Of a stretch of DNA of 64,000 nt, positions 16,634-25,818 are shown piece after piece. This DNA is from Afipia sp. Root123D2 (GTDB lineage: Bacteria > Pseudomonadota > Alphaproteobacteria > Rhizobiales > Xanthobacteraceae). Positions within the stretch are counted from its first letter, which is position 1, and each line of letters opens with the position of its first letter. The notes under the pieces are model-generated. The model did not search any database, was not told the DNA's origin, and saw nothing but the letters and a program-made list of their open reading frames with translations. The position numbers were made by a program, and so were the translations under genes. The DNA is taken from positions 900,828 to 964,827 of the forward strand of contig NZ_LMDP01000002.1 of the NCBI RefSeq assembly GCF_001425835.1, read 5' to 3'.

Positions 16634-18901
16634 TCAATCCTTGGGCTTGAGATCGCGCTTGCCGTGATAGCCGCGCTTGGGGCGGCGCGGCGGGCCGTAG
16701 CCTGCGGCGGCGTCCTCGTTGCGCGCACGGGCCTCGTCGCTGCCGGTGCGCTGGACCACGACGCTGCGGCCCTTGCGGTCGGCGATCACCGCGCGCTTCG
16801 GGCGCGGCGGCTTCGCAGGCTTCGCCTCGGCGCTCGCGACATCCTGCACCGGCTTGCCGAACTCGGCGCCGGACAGCGCGACGATGCGGTCGCCGAGCTG
16901 CTCGCGCAGCACGCGGGTCTTGACCTCCTCGGCCTGGCCTTCCTCGATCTCGGCGAGCTGGAACGGACCGTAGGAAATACGGATCAGGCGGTTCACCTCG
17001 AGCCCGAGATGCGCCATCACGTTGCGCACTTCGCGGTTCTTGCCCTCGCGGATCGCGAACACGATCCAGACATTGGCGCCCTTGTCGTGCTCCAGCGTCG
17101 CGTCGATCGAACCGTACTTGACGCCGTCGACCTCGATGCCGTTCTTGAGCTGATCGAGCTGCGCCTGCGTCACCTCGCCGTGGGCGCGGACGCGATAGCG
17201 CCGCAGCCAGCCGGTATCCGGCAGTTCGAGCGCGCGGGCGAGACCGCCGTCATTGGTCAGCAGCAGCAGGCCTTCGGTGTTGAAGTCGAGCCGCCCAATC
17301 GAAATGAGGCGCGGCAGGCCCTCCGGCAGATTGTCGAACACCGTCGGACGGCCTTCCGGATCGTCGTGGGTCGTCATCAGGCCGCGCGGCTTGTGATACA
17401 AGAACAGCCGGGTACGCTCGCGCTCGGGCAACTTCTCGCCGTCGACGGTCACCACATCGTTGGCGGTGACATCGAGCGCCGGAGAATTGATGACGCGGCC
17501 GTTGACCGCGACGCGGCCCTGCACGATCCACTCCTCGGCATCGCGGCGCGAACACATTCCCGCGCGCGACACCAGCTTGGCGATGCGCTCGCCGGTTTTC
17601 TTTTTCGCAGGCGCCTCACGCGGCGTGCGCTTGTCGAAGTCCGGCTTGCGCTCGCGGTAAGCACCGCGGCCGCCGAACGCCGGACGCCTGGCGAACACCT
17701 TGCTGTCGTCTTCGTTGTCGCGGCGCGGACGGTCGTCGCGGTCGGGCCCCTCGCTGCGGGGATGCTCCTGCCACTCGCTGCGACGCGGCGCGCGCTCCTC
17801 GCGCGGCTTGTCGAAACGCGGCCGTGAAAAGCGCGAACGCTCTTCGGAGCCGCCGCGATCCTCGCGCGGCCGGTCGAACTTGCGCGGACCGCGATCCGCA
17901 CCGGATGAACGCTCGTCACGATCGCGCGAAAAACGCGGACGGTCGGAGGCGCCCTCGCGGGCCGGGCCGCGCTTCTGCCACGGTTTGTCGCTGCCGCGAT
18001 CCTCGCCGCGTCCGAAATCCTTGCGCGGGCCGCGATCCTCGCGTGGTTTGAACGAGCGGCCTTCGTCGCGCGGACCGGCGCTGCGCGCGCCAAACTCCTT
18101 GCGCGGACCGCGCTCGTCGCGCTGCGGGCGGTCGTCACGGTTGAACCGCGCCGGACGCGCATCGCCGCGGTCGCCACGCGGCGCATAGGGTTTCTTGTCG
18201 CCGAATTTCCTGTCGCCGGAGCGCGCTGCTCCCGCCCCGCGCGGCGCATCGTCGCGGCCGCGCGATTTGAACGGACGATCACCGCCGCCGCGATCCTCGC
18301 GCGGTTTGAAGGAACGCTCGCCACGGTCCTCACGCGGCTTGAACGGGCGGCCTTCACCACGATCCTCGCGTGGCTTGAAGGGACGGCCTTCACCGCGATC
18401 CTCGCGTGGCTTGAACGAGCGGCCCTCGCCACGATCCTCTCGCGGCTTGAACGAACGGCCCTCACCACGGTCCTCGCGCGGTTTGAACGAACGACCTTCG
18501 CCGCGCGGCCCGGCGCTGCGCGCGCCGAACTCCTTGCGCGGGCCGCGATCGTCACGCTGCGGACGGTCGTCACGATTGAAACGCGGCCGCGATGCGCCGC
18601 GGTCATCATCCTTGCGGAAACTGTCGCGCTTGCCGGCGTAAGGCTTGTCGCCGGAACTGCGCGCGGCGTACGGCTTCTTGTCGCCGAATTTCTTGTCACC
18701 GAACTTCTTGTCGCCGAATTTGCGGTCGCCGCGCGGCGCCGACGATCGCTCTCCACCGCGTGCGCCTGCCCCGCCGCGCCCGCCCGCGCCGCGCCCGCCC
18801 GCGCCGCGCGAACCTGCACCACCCGGGCGGCCCTTGCCGCCGCCTGCTCCGCCGTCACGGCGCGGCGGACGGCCGTTGTTTTTATCGTTATCGCGGGGCA
18901 T
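16634..18901 (-). CDS. rluB: RluB/RsuA-family pseudouridine synthase with a long repetitive basic arm
   Basis: The protein has 755 residues, against roughly 250-350 for RluB or RsuA. Residues 1 to about 430 are disordered and rich in Arg, Gly, Asp, Lys and Phe with tandem repeats: KFGDK three times at 61-75, and a 12-residue unit GEGR(S/P)FKPREDR at 134-204. Residues from about 438 form an S4 RNA-binding domain (RIAKLVSRAGMCSRRDAE), then the synthase core with catalytic D538 in GRLDFNTEGLLLLTNDG and GKNREVRNV. It should isomerise uridine in 23S rRNA (RluB site) or 16S rRNA. The core is closer to the RluB side. Long basic arms are frequent in this family in Bradyrhizobium relatives, but repeat number varies by slippage. 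Confidence 0.9.
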   Translation of the reverse strand: MPRDNDKNNGRPPRRDGGAGGGKGRPGGAGSRGAGGRGAGGRGGAGARGGERSSAPRGDRKFGDKKFGDKKFGDKKPYAARSSGDKPYAGKRDSFRKDDDRGASRPRFNRDDRPQRDDRGPRKEFGARSAGPRGEGRSFKPREDRGEGRSFKPREDRGEGRSFKPREDRGEGRPFKPREDRGEGRPFKPREDRGERSFKPREDRGGGDRPFKSRGRDDAPRGAGAARSGDRKFGDKKPYAPRGDRGDARPARFNRDDRPQRDERGPRKEFGARSAGPRDEGRSFKPREDRGPRKDFGRGEDRGSDKPWQKRGPAREGASDRPRFSRDRDERSSGADRGPRKFDRPREDRGGSEERSRFSRPRFDKPREERAPRRSEWQEHPRSEGPDRDDRPRRDNEDDSKVFARRPAFGGRGAYRERKPDFDKRTPREAPAKKKTGERIAKLVSRAGMCSRRDAEEWIVQGRVAVNGRVINSPALDVTANDVVTVDGEKLPERERTRLFLYHKPRGLMTTHDDPEGRPTVFDNLPEGLPRLISIGRLDFNTEGLLLLTNDGGLARALELPDTGWLRRYRVRAHGEVTQAQLDQLKNGIEVDGVKYGSIDATLEHDKGANVWIVFAIREGKNREVRNVMAHLGLEVNRLIRISYGPFQLAEIEEGQAEEVKTRVLREQLGDRIVALSGAEFGKPVQDVASAEAKPAKPPRPKRAVIADRKGRSVVVQRTGSDEARARNEDAAAGYGPPRRPKRGYHGKRDLKPKD
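18290..18502 (-). repeat. In-frame tandem repeat, 36-bp unit, inside rluB
   Basis: About five and a half copies of a 36-bp unit encode GEGR(S/P)FKPREDR, followed by an 11-residue and a decayed copy. Synonymous changes separate the copies, so the repeat is not brand new but is under protein-level constraint. A longer second copy of the flanking block (FNRDDRPQRDxRGPRKEFGA) occurs at residues 109-128 and 252-271. Confidence 0.85.
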
Positions 18902-19059
18902 GAAGGATCTCTCGGGGCTGCTGGACTGTCAGACTTCGGGCGAACGGCTCGCGGCAACAGGCGCTCTCGATCAATCAGAGCACATTAGCGCAAAACCGGC
19001 TTTGCTGAAGGCGCCGTCATAACAGAGTTCTTTGCGGGAAACGAGGCAGGAAAGGAAGG

Positions 19060-19506
19060 ATGACGGCAGCTTCTTTCATGGATTTGGCCCTGAAACAGGC
19101 CAAAAGCGCCGAAAACGCGGGCGAAGTGCCGATCGGCTGCGTCATTGTCCGCGACGGCAAGGTGCTGGCGGCGGCCGGCAACCGCACCCTGACCGACCGC
19201 GACCCCACGGCGCACGCCGAAATCCTGGCGATCCGGGAAGCGGCCCGGGCGCTCGGCAGCGAGCGGCTGGTCGACTGCGACCTCTACGTCACGCTGGAGC
19301 CCTGCACCATGTGCGCGGGCGCGATCTCGTTTTCGCGAATCCGGCGGCTGTATTACGGAGCGGCCGATCCCAAGGGCGGCGCGGTCGATTCAGGCGTGCG
19401 CTTCTTCGCGCAGCCGACCTGCCATCATGCGCCGGAGATCTACCCGTCCGTCGGCGAGCGCGAGGCGGCCACGCTGCTGACGGATTTTTTCAAGGCGAGA
19501 AGGTGA
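19060..19506 (+). CDS. tadA: tRNA-specific adenosine deaminase
   Basis: A 148-residue cytidine-deaminase-fold protein. The zinc site is HAEI (H52, catalytic E54) and EPCTMCAGAI (C82, C85). The GEVPIGCVIV start and the C-terminal FF are TadA-like. It converts A34 to inosine in tRNA-Arg(ACG). It is divergent from rluB with about 160 bp between them, which must hold both promoters. Inverted repeats follow the gene. Confidence 0.94.
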   Translation: MTAASFMDLALKQAKSAENAGEVPIGCVIVRDGKVLAAAGNRTLTDRDPTAHAEILAIREAARALGSERLVDCDLYVTLEPCTMCAGAISFSRIRRLYYGAADPKGGAVDSGVRFFAQPTCHHAPEIYPSVGEREAATLLTDFFKARR

Positions 19507-19530
19507 GCGCGTAACGCTCGTCCGGTTCTT

Positions 19531-19723
19531 CACCCCCACCCGGCGCTGCGCGCCACCCTCCCCACAAGGGGGGAGGGAAAGAGGGTGCCTCGCACTCAGT
19601 GTCGTCACCGGGCATAGCTGTTCGAAGAACGGCGTCGCTTCCGCTCGCCTAGGTTCCGGTGACCCCGCTTAGAGCGTACTGGGCTCACTTGATCGGGATG
19701 GCCGGAACAAGTCCGGCCATGAC
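19531..19723. repeat. Degenerate intergenic repeats after tadA
   Basis: One arm of the ctccctccccc family lies at 19531-19580 (CCACCCTCCCCACAAGGGGG). A small hairpin GATGGCCGGAACAAGTCCGG lies at 19697-19720. The 291-bp gap between the convergent tadA and acetyltransferase genes otherwise shows nothing recognisable. Confidence 0.55.
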
Positions 19724-19797
19724 GCTGCGGAAAACACAAAGACTTTCCTGTCCGATGAGACTCTTTTCTCTCTCCTGCGAGGGGAGAGAAAAAAGCA

Positions 19798-20241
19798 TCA
19801 CAACCCCAGCTTCATGCCTTCGTGCGACTTCGCGAAACCCAATCGCTCGTAAAAGCGATGGGCATGAACGCGGCGCTTGTCGGTCTTAAGCTGCAACGCC
19901 TTGCAGCCGCGCGCCTTCGCGATCGCCGCCACCGCCTCCATCATGGTCGCGCCGATGCCCGAGCCACGCAGCGCGCGATCGACCCGCACGCCCTCGACCT
20001 GCGCGGTCCACGCACCCTTGTACGACAAACCCGGCAGGAAGGTGAGTTGCAGGCAGCCGACCACCTTGCCGCCCTCCTCCCAGACATAGAGCGTGTTGTT
20101 GGCATCGGCGGCGATGGCGTCGAACGCGACTTCATAAGGCGTCATGTCGGACAGGTTCTCGCGCCCCTTCGCGATCTCGTCGTCGTCCAGCATCTCGACG
20201 ATGCGGCGGACATCCGCGCGCGTGGCTTCACGCAAGGCCAT
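19798..20241 (-). CDS. GNAT-family N-acetyltransferase
   Basis: A 147-residue protein of the Gcn5-related fold. The acetyl-CoA pyrophosphate loop is RGSGIGATMM. VEGVRVDRALRGSGIG and AHRFYERLGF are typical motif A and B segments. ATG 20241 is best: GGAGG lies 7 bases upstream and the ATG shares one base with the TGA of the upstream hydrolase (TGATG). The GTG at 20244 is an alternative. The gene is translationally coupled to a dehalogenase-like hydrolase, but the acetyl acceptor is unknown. Confidence 0.88.
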   Translation of the reverse strand: MALREATRADVRRIVEMLDDDEIAKGRENLSDMTPYEVAFDAIAADANNTLYVWEEGGKVVGCLQLTFLPGLSYKGAWTAQVEGVRVDRALRGSGIGATMMEAVAAIAKARGCKALQLKTDKRRVHAHRFYERLGFAKSHEGMKLGL

Positions 20242-21149
20242 CACCGTCCTCCGTCGAAGAAGTTCAGCAGCGCCTGCACGGTAGCCTGCGGATTTTCCTC
20301 ACACAGGAAATGCCCGCCGGTGATCGGCGCGCCGCGCACGTCGGTTGCCCATGTCTTCCAGGTGTCGAGCGGCGTGGCGTCCGACGATGCGATGCCGGTT
20401 GAGCCCCACAGCGCCAGCAGCGGCACTGTGATCTTTCTGCCAGCCTCGCGATCGGCCTTGTCGAACTCGAAATCGGCGTAGGCGCCGGCGCGATAATCCT
20501 CGCACATCGCATGAATCCGCGCCGGATCGTTGAAGGCGATGCGATAGTGCTCGAAGGCGCGCGGATCGAACGGGGTGAGATCGCCGGTCGCGGTCTGATG
20601 CGCCATCTTGAAGCGGATATAGAAATCCGGATTGCCGCCAAGCAGCGTTTCCGGCAACGGCTCCGGCTGCGCCAGAAACGCCCAGTGATAGATTTTCAGT
20701 GCGAACGCGCGATCCATCCGCGCCCAGTACTCGTAGGTCGGCAGGATATCGAGCACCGCGAGTTGCGACAGCCGCCCCGGGTGATCGAGCGCGAGGCGAT
20801 AGGCGACGCGGCCGCCGCGATCGTGGCCTGCGAGCGCGAAGCGGACATGACCGAGCTGCTCCATCGCCGCGATCATCGCCTGCGCCATCGCGCGCTTGGT
20901 GTAGGGCGTGTGGTTGTCGTCGCTTCTGGGAATGTCCGACCAGCCGTAGCCGGGCAGATCGGCGATCACCAATGTGAACTTTTCCGCGAGCTGCGGCGCG
21001 ACGCGGTGCCACATCACATGGCTCTGCGGATAGCCGTGCAACAGCAGCAACGGCGGCCCCTTGCCGCCGACGCGGGCGAAGATGCGGCCGTGTTTCGTGC
21101 TGATCCATTCGGAGGCGAAGTTCGGAAACAGATCGGCAAGATCGGGCAT
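20241..21149 (-). CDS. Alpha/beta hydrolase, fluoroacetate dehalogenase-like
   Basis: A 302-residue alpha/beta hydrolase. Started at ATG 21149 (MPDLADLF, with AAGGA upstream), it carries D110 (nucleophile, in AGHDRGGR), R111 and R114 (carboxylate binding), D134, H155 and W156 (halide pocket, IYHW), Y219 and H280. From memory these are the same residues at the same numbers as in the Rhodopseudomonas palustris fluoroacetate dehalogenase RPA1163. The enzyme would hydrolyse fluoroacetate or another 2-haloacid to glycolate. The cap segment differs ([10 protein letters not shown], Gln at the position I align to Trp185), so the preferred substrate may differ. The gene ends in overlap with an acetyltransferase gene. 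Confidence 0.88.
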   Translation of the reverse strand: MPDLADLFPNFASEWISTKHGRIFARVGGKGPPLLLLHGYPQSHVMWHRVAPQLAEKFTLVIADLPGYGWSDIPRSDDNHTPYTKRAMAQAMIAAMEQLGHVRFALAGHDRGGRVAYRLALDHPGRLSQLAVLDILPTYEYWARMDRAFALKIYHWAFLAQPEPLPETLLGGNPDFYIRFKMAHQTATGDLTPFDPRAFEHYRIAFNDPARIHAMCEDYRAGAYADFEFDKADREAGRKITVPLLALWGSTGIASSDATPLDTWKTWATDVRGAPITGGHFLCEENPQATVQALLNFFDGGR

Positions 21150-21173
21150 GGGGGGGCGTTCCTTCACTCTCAA

Positions 21174-21366
21174 TCGTCGTCCCGGCGAAAGCCGGGACCC
21201 ATACTCCCTGGACTCAAGCGACGCCTTCGCGGGGACGACATCGAGTGTGTGGCACATCGTACGCGTCCCACTCACCGTCATGGCCGGGCTCGTCCCGGCC
21301 ATCCACGTCTTGCGATATCGCAACATAGAAAAACGTGGATGCCCGGCACAAGGCCGGGCATGACGA
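21174..21366. repeat. Cluster of palindromic repeats upstream of the hydrolase gene
   Basis: Three hairpin-type units lie in a row: CGTCCCGGCGAAAGCCGGGA near 21178 (with a partner ending GCGGGGACGACA), GTCATGGCCGGGCTCGTCCC near 21278, and GCCCGGCACAAGGCCGGGCA near 21340. They fill the gap between purD and the hydrolase, so a promoter for the hydrolase must lie within or between repeats. Confidence 0.75.
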
Positions 21367-21389
21367 AAGTATTTGCTATCGCAGCCGCC

Positions 21390-22676
21390 TCACGTCTTCG
21401 CGTCCCGCTCCCGCTTCACCGCCTGCCAGCCGATGTCGCGGCGGCAGAAGCCTTCGGGCCACTGAATGCGGTCGATCGCATCATAGGCGCGGCGCTGCGC
21501 CTCGCTGACGCTCGCACCCATCGCAGTGACGTTGAGCACCCGCCCGCCATTGGCGAGAATCTTGCCGCCATCAGCCTTGGTGCCGGCGTGGAAAATCTCG
21601 ACGCCCTCCACCTTCGCTGCCTCGTCGAGGCCCGCGATTACCGTGCCCTTGGCGTAATCGCCGGGATAGCCTTTCGCCGCCATCACCACGGTGAGCGCCG
21701 AATCCTGATACCAGCGCAGATCGAAATGTTTCAATTCGCCGTCGACCGACGCCATCAGCGCCGGAACGATGTCCGACATCATCCGCAGCATCAGCACCTG
21801 CGTTTCAGGATCGCCGAACCGCGCGTTGAACTCGATCAGCTTGGGGCCGTCCTTGCCGATCATCAAACCGGCGAACAGCACGCCCTTGTAGGGCATCCCT
21901 TTCGCCTTCATCGCCCGCAGCGTCGGGAGAATAATTTCGGCCATGGTGCGCTGCTGCACATCATCGGTGAACACCGGTGCCGGCGAGTAAGCGCCCATGC
22001 CGCCGGTGTTCGGGCCCTGATCGCCGTCGAAGGCGCGCTTGTGGTCCTGCGCCGCAGCCAGCGGCAACGCGTTGTCGCCGTCGCACAGCACGAAGAACGA
22101 GGCTTCCTCGCCTTCGAGAAATTCTTCCACCACCGCTTCGGCGCCCGCAGCACCGAAGCCGCCGCCGAGCATCATGTCGATCGCGGCATTGGCTTCATCG
22201 AGCGTCATCGCGACCACGACGCCCTTGCCGGCCGCAAGCCCGTCGGCCTTGATCACGATCGGCGCGCCGCGCGCCGCGATATACGCCTTGGCCGCCTCGG
22301 CATCGCGGAAGCGCTCGTATGCACCGGTCGGAATGTTGTTGTCGCGGCACAGATCCTTGGTGAAGCCCTTCGAGCTTTCAAGCTGCGAAGCAAGCTTGCT
22401 CGGCCCGAACGCCTTGATCCCGGCGCTCGCAAGATCGTCGACGATGCCGGCGGCGAGCGGCGCTTCCGGCCCGACCACGACAAGATCGACCTTGTTGGTT
22501 TTGCAGAACGCGATCACCGCCGCGTGGTCCGCAACATCGAGCGCGACGCATTCGGCCTCGCGGGCGATACCGGCATTGCCCGGCGCGCACCACAATTTGG
22601 TCAACAGTGGCGAGGCCGCAATTTTCCAGGCCAGCGCATGTTCGCGCCCGCCGGCGCCGAGAAGGAGCATATTCAT
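21390..22676 (-). CDS. purD: Phosphoribosylamine--glycine ligase (GAR synthetase)
   Basis: A 428-residue ATP-grasp ligase. It starts [18 protein letters not shown] at ATG 22676. [17 protein letters not shown], the ATP-grasp loop [26 protein letters not shown] and [11 protein letters not shown] are PurD signatures. It joins phosphoribosylamine and glycine in purine synthesis. It is divergent from xseA with 95 bp between starts. Confidence 0.97.
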   Translation of the reverse strand: MNMLLLGAGGREHALAWKIAASPLLTKLWCAPGNAGIAREAECVALDVADHAAVIAFCKTNKVDLVVVGPEAPLAAGIVDDLASAGIKAFGPSKLASQLESSKGFTKDLCRDNNIPTGAYERFRDAEAAKAYIAARGAPIVIKADGLAAGKGVVVAMTLDEANAAIDMMLGGGFGAAGAEAVVEEFLEGEEASFFVLCDGDNALPLAAAQDHKRAFDGDQGPNTGGMGAYSPAPVFTDDVQQRTMAEIILPTLRAMKAKGMPYKGVLFAGLMIGKDGPKLIEFNARFGDPETQVLMLRMMSDIVPALMASVDGELKHFDLRWYQDSALTVVMAAKGYPGDYAKGTVIAGLDEAAKVEGVEIFHAGTKADGGKILANGGRVLNVTAMGASVSEAQRRAYDAIDRIQWPEGFCRRDIGWQAVKRERDAKT

Positions 22677-22771
22677 GGGATCAGGGCCGGGATGAAGGGT
22701 CGAACCGACATTGGGAGAATGATAGAAGGGTTTATCATGATGCTTTCCTATCGCAACCGATTCGAGTCCCG

Positions 22772-24247
22772 ATGCCCGCACGCGCTGCCGAAACCCTTGT
22801 GAACTCGCCGGAATACTCCGTTTCGGAACTGTCCTCCGCGCTCAAACGCACGGTCGAGGACACCTACGGCCATGTCCGGGTGCGCGGAGAGATTTCCGGC
22901 TTTCGCGGGCCGCATTCGTCGGGCCACTGCTATTTCGCGCTGAAGGACGAAGGCGCCAAGATCGAGGCGGTGGTGTGGAAAGGCGTCCACGGCCGGATGC
23001 GGTTCAAGCCGCAGGAGGGCCTCGAGGTCATCGCCACCGGCAAGCTGACGACTTACCCCGGCTCGTCGAAATATCAGATCGTGATCGAAGCGATCGAGCC
23101 TGCCGGCGTCGGCGCGCTGATGGCGCTGATGGAAGAGCGCAAGAAGAAGCTCGCCGCCGAGGGCCTGTTCGACGAAGCCCGCAAGCAATTACTGCCATGG
23201 CTGCCGGAGGTGATCGGCGTCATCACCTCGCCGACCGGCGCCGTGATCCGCGACATTCTGCACCGGCTGGAAGATCGCTTCCCGCGCCGCGTGCTGGTGT
23301 GGCCGGTGCGGGTGCAGGGCGAAGGCTCGGCCGAACAGATCGCCGCCGCGATCGACGGCTTCAACGCGCTGGAGGCGGGCGGCAAGATTCCACGGCCCGA
23401 TCTCCTGATCGTCGCGCGCGGCGGCGGCTCGCTGGAAGACCTGTGGTCGTTCAACGAGGAAATCGTCGTTCGCGCCGCCGCCAACAGCATGATCCCGCTG
23501 ATTTCCGCCGTCGGCCACGAAACCGACGTGACGCTGATCGACTTCGCCTCCGACAAGCGCGCGCCGACGCCGACCGCCGCCGCCGAAATGGCGGTGCCGG
23601 TGCGCGCCGAACTGGCGCTGGAGATTTCGTCGCTGGCGCGGCGCTCGTTCGCCTGCTGGCAGCGCAGCCATGAAGCGCGCCGGACCGAACTGCGCAGCGC
23701 CGCCCGTGCGCTGCCGAAGCTGCAGGACCTGCTGGCGATCCCGCGTCAGCGTCTCGACAATGCCTCGGCACAACTGCCGCGTGCGCTGCGCGCCAACACC
23801 CACGTCTACGACCGGCGGTTGTCGACCATCGGCGGCCGGCTGACGGTGCGCACGCTGAAAGAGCAGATCGCGCGCGGCCGCGAACGCGTCGAGCGCCTCG
23901 CCGTCTCGGCCCGGCGTTGCAGCGCGCAGACCATCGAGCAGCGCCGCACACGGCTGAAGCACATGGACCAACTTCTGTCGGCGCTGTCCTACAAGGGCGT
24001 GCTGTCGCGCGGCTTCGCGCTGGTGCGCGACGCCGACGGCCATCCGCTTCATGCCGCCGCGAATATCGCCCCCGGCCAGCATCTCGCCATCGAATTCGCC
24101 GACGGCAGCCTCAATGCCACCGCCGATGGCGACGGGGCGCAGCCGCCCGCAGCGACCTCGGCAGACACGCCGAAACCCGCACAGAAGCCGGCGGCGAAAC
24201 GCACCACCGATTTCGGCGTCAAGAAGGTCCAGGGCGATCTGTTCTAG
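22772..24247 (+). CDS. xseA: Exodeoxyribonuclease VII large subunit
   Basis: A protein of 491 residues. The N-terminal OB-fold has [19 protein letters not shown] and [19 protein letters not shown]. The catalytic domain has [33 protein letters not shown] and [17 protein letters not shown], all diagnostic of XseA. The C-terminal part is helical and Arg-rich. With XseB (not in this window) it degrades single-stranded DNA. ATG 22772 is chosen because homology begins at [10 protein letters not shown]. The longer in-frame extension back to 22607 would overlap purD. Confidence 0.96.
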   Translation: MPARAAETLVNSPEYSVSELSSALKRTVEDTYGHVRVRGEISGFRGPHSSGHCYFALKDEGAKIEAVVWKGVHGRMRFKPQEGLEVIATGKLTTYPGSSKYQIVIEAIEPAGVGALMALMEERKKKLAAEGLFDEARKQLLPWLPEVIGVITSPTGAVIRDILHRLEDRFPRRVLVWPVRVQGEGSAEQIAAAIDGFNALEAGGKIPRPDLLIVARGGGSLEDLWSFNEEIVVRAAANSMIPLISAVGHETDVTLIDFASDKRAPTPTAAAEMAVPVRAELALEISSLARRSFACWQRSHEARRTELRSAARALPKLQDLLAIPRQRLDNASAQLPRALRANTHVYDRRLSTIGGRLTVRTLKEQIARGRERVERLAVSARRCSAQTIEQRRTRLKHMDQLLSALSYKGVLSRGFALVRDADGHPLHAAANIAPGQHLAIEFADGSLNATADGDGAQPPAATSADTPKPAQKPAAKRTTDFGVKKVQGDLF

Positions 24248-24308
24248 GCGATCCCTCACCGGCGTCATCACCGGGCTTTCCACGCCTTTCCAATCTCGCG
24301 AAATCCAG

Positions 24309-24340
24309 ACGTGGATGGCCGGGTCAAGCCGGCCATGACG
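24309..24340. repeat. Short palindrome of the 'cattgccgggctt' family
   Basis: GTGGATGGCCGGGTCAAGCC followed by GGCCATGACG forms a short hairpin after xseA. Confidence 0.55.
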
Positions 24341-24447
24341 GGCGGGCGGGACAAGAGCCACGCGATCGAGGGTTTTACAACCTCCGCTTCGGACATATAT
24401 TGGACCGACAATTCACGCCCGTGCCGGGAACTCGCAAGGACAATATC

Positions 24448-24672
24448 GTGCTCAATAAATTCGGCCCTTCCGGCCACGGCGAAGCCACGGTGGAATATCT
24501 CGATGGCGATTTCCGCGTGCTGTCACCGGGATCGTATGTTCGCTGCGCCGTCACCGGCGAGCACATCCCGCTCGACGAGTTGAAATACTGGAGCGTCGAC
24601 CGCCAGGAAGCCTATGCGACGCCGGAAGCGGTGCTGGAGCGGCATTACCCCAACGCGATCAAGACGGGCTGA
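24448..24672 (+). CDS. DUF2093-family small protein
   Basis: A 74-residue protein starting at GTG 24448, with AAGGA eight bases upstream. The sequence (LNKFGPSGHGEATVEYLDGD, then FRVLSPGSYVRCAVTG and IPLDELKYWSVDRQEAY) matches my memory of DUF2093, a small conserved alphaproteobacterial family of unknown function. The single Cys in CAVTG is unpaired, so a zinc ribbon is unlikely. It follows xseA after 200 bp on the same strand. Confidence 0.85.
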   Translation: MLNKFGPSGHGEATVEYLDGDFRVLSPGSYVRCAVTGEHIPLDELKYWSVDRQEAYATPEAVLERHYPNAIKTG

Positions 24673-24725
24673 TCCGGCACACCCTCGCTCATCACGCTAC
24701 TTATCCCCGAACGCACATCCTTTCG

Positions 24726-24760
24726 ATGTCGTCCCCGCGCAGGCGGGGACCCATAACCAC
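24726..24760. repeat. Single 'gtcgtccccgcgcaggcgggg' repeat
   Basis: GTCGTCCCCGCGCAGGCGGG followed by ACCCATAACCACC is nearly identical to the first arm at 3327. It lies between the convergent DUF2093 and lpxK genes. Confidence 0.8.
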
Positions 24761-24813
24761 CGCACCCGTATGCAGAAGCGTGCACGGGAAAGGAGACGGA
24801 CGCGCCGGTGCGT

Positions 24814-25818
24814 CTACCTCGCGCGTTCAACCCGCGCGGTGAGAAACGCCCGCATCTGCGGCTCGTCCGTGAACGTCATCGTCACCGCAAGAACAGAAAT
24901 GCCGCCGGCGTGCGGCGCGAGCCGCGCGTCGCTGCGGATTCGCGCCATGTCCTTCGCCGTCGTCACCAGCACCAGCGACTGCTTCGCTGCATCGGCGACA
25001 AGGCCGCCGATCTCCTCCGGCGTGAACGGATGATGGTCGGCGAACGTCCTGCTCGCGGCCACATCCACACCGTGTGCGCGCAGCGTTTCGAAAAACCGCG
25101 CCGGATCGCCGATACCGGCGAAAGCCAGCACGCGCTTGCCGCGCAAGTCCGACAACGATGCCTCGTTCGGGGTGAGTGACGCGCGGACCACCAGCCCGCC
25201 GCGTGCCACGACCTCGCGCGCGATGCCACCCGCAGCCGTGCCCTGCCCGACCACGATGAGCGCATCGGTGCGCGCGATCTGCGGCGCGAGCGGCGCGCGC
25301 AGCGGCCCGGCCGGAAACACCGCGCCGTTGCCGACACCGCGCGTGCCGTCGATCACCAGCAGCGACAGGTCCTTCTCAAGCGCCGGATTCTGGAATCCAT
25401 CGTCGAGCAGGATCACGCTGGCGTCGTCGCGCTGCGCCAATGCAGCGCCGGCGACGCGGTCGCGCGCGACGATCACCGGCAATTGTGCCGCCATCATCAG
25501 CGGCTCGTCGCCGACCTGCGCGGCGGTGTGACAATGCGGGTCGACCCGCACCGGCCCTTCCTGATCGCCGCCATAGCCGCGGCTGACCACCACCGGCCGT
25601 TCGCCCATCGCCAGCAAGACAGCGGCAACCGCCAGCGTCGCCGGAGTCTTGCCCGCGCCGCCGACGTGATAGTTGCCGACGCAGATCACCGGAAGGCCCG
25701 CGCGCGCGCCGGGGCGCATCATCCGCCGCGCGGTCAGCGCGCCGTAGAGCGCGCCCAATGGCGACAGCAGACGCGACATCAGCGACGGTGGACCGTACCA
25801 GAAGGACGGTTCACGCAT
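24814..25818 (-). CDS. lpxK: Tetraacyldisaccharide 4'-kinase
   Basis: A protein of 334 residues that phosphorylates the 4' position of the lipid A disaccharide at the inner membrane. It starts at ATG 25818 (MREPSFWYGPPS), has an N-terminal membrane-associated helix (about 12-32), and carries the Walker A motif GNYHVGGAGKTP at 48-59. VSRGYGG and LLDDGFQNP are further LpxK signatures. The start lies inside the end of waaA (8-base overlap), showing tight coupling in a lipid A-Kdo operon. Confidence 0.96.
   Translation of the reverse strand: MREPSFWYGPPSLMSRLLSPLGALYGALTARRMMRPGARAGLPVICVGNYHVGGAGKTPATLAVAAVLLAMGERPVVVSRGYGGDQEGPVRVDPHCHTAAQVGDEPLMMAAQLPVIVARDRVAGAALAQRDDASVILLDDGFQNPALEKDLSLLVIDGTRGVGNGAVFPAGPLRAPLAPQIARTDALIVVGQGTAAGGIAREVVARGGLVVRASLTPNEASLSDLRGKRVLAFAGIGDPARFFETLRAHGVDVAASRTFADHHPFTPEEIGGLVADAAKQSLVLVTTAKDMARIRSDARLAPHAGGISVLAVTMTFTDEPQMRAFLTARVERAR

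Noticed and set aside
18290-18502. 36-bp repeats that might look like a CRISPR array
   Set aside because: The repeats are contiguous, in frame and code for protein. There are no unique spacers or cas genes.
20511-22802. Plus-strand ORF of 763 codons opposite the hydrolase gene and purD
   Set aside because: It is antisense to two well-supported genes and crosses intergenic repeats.
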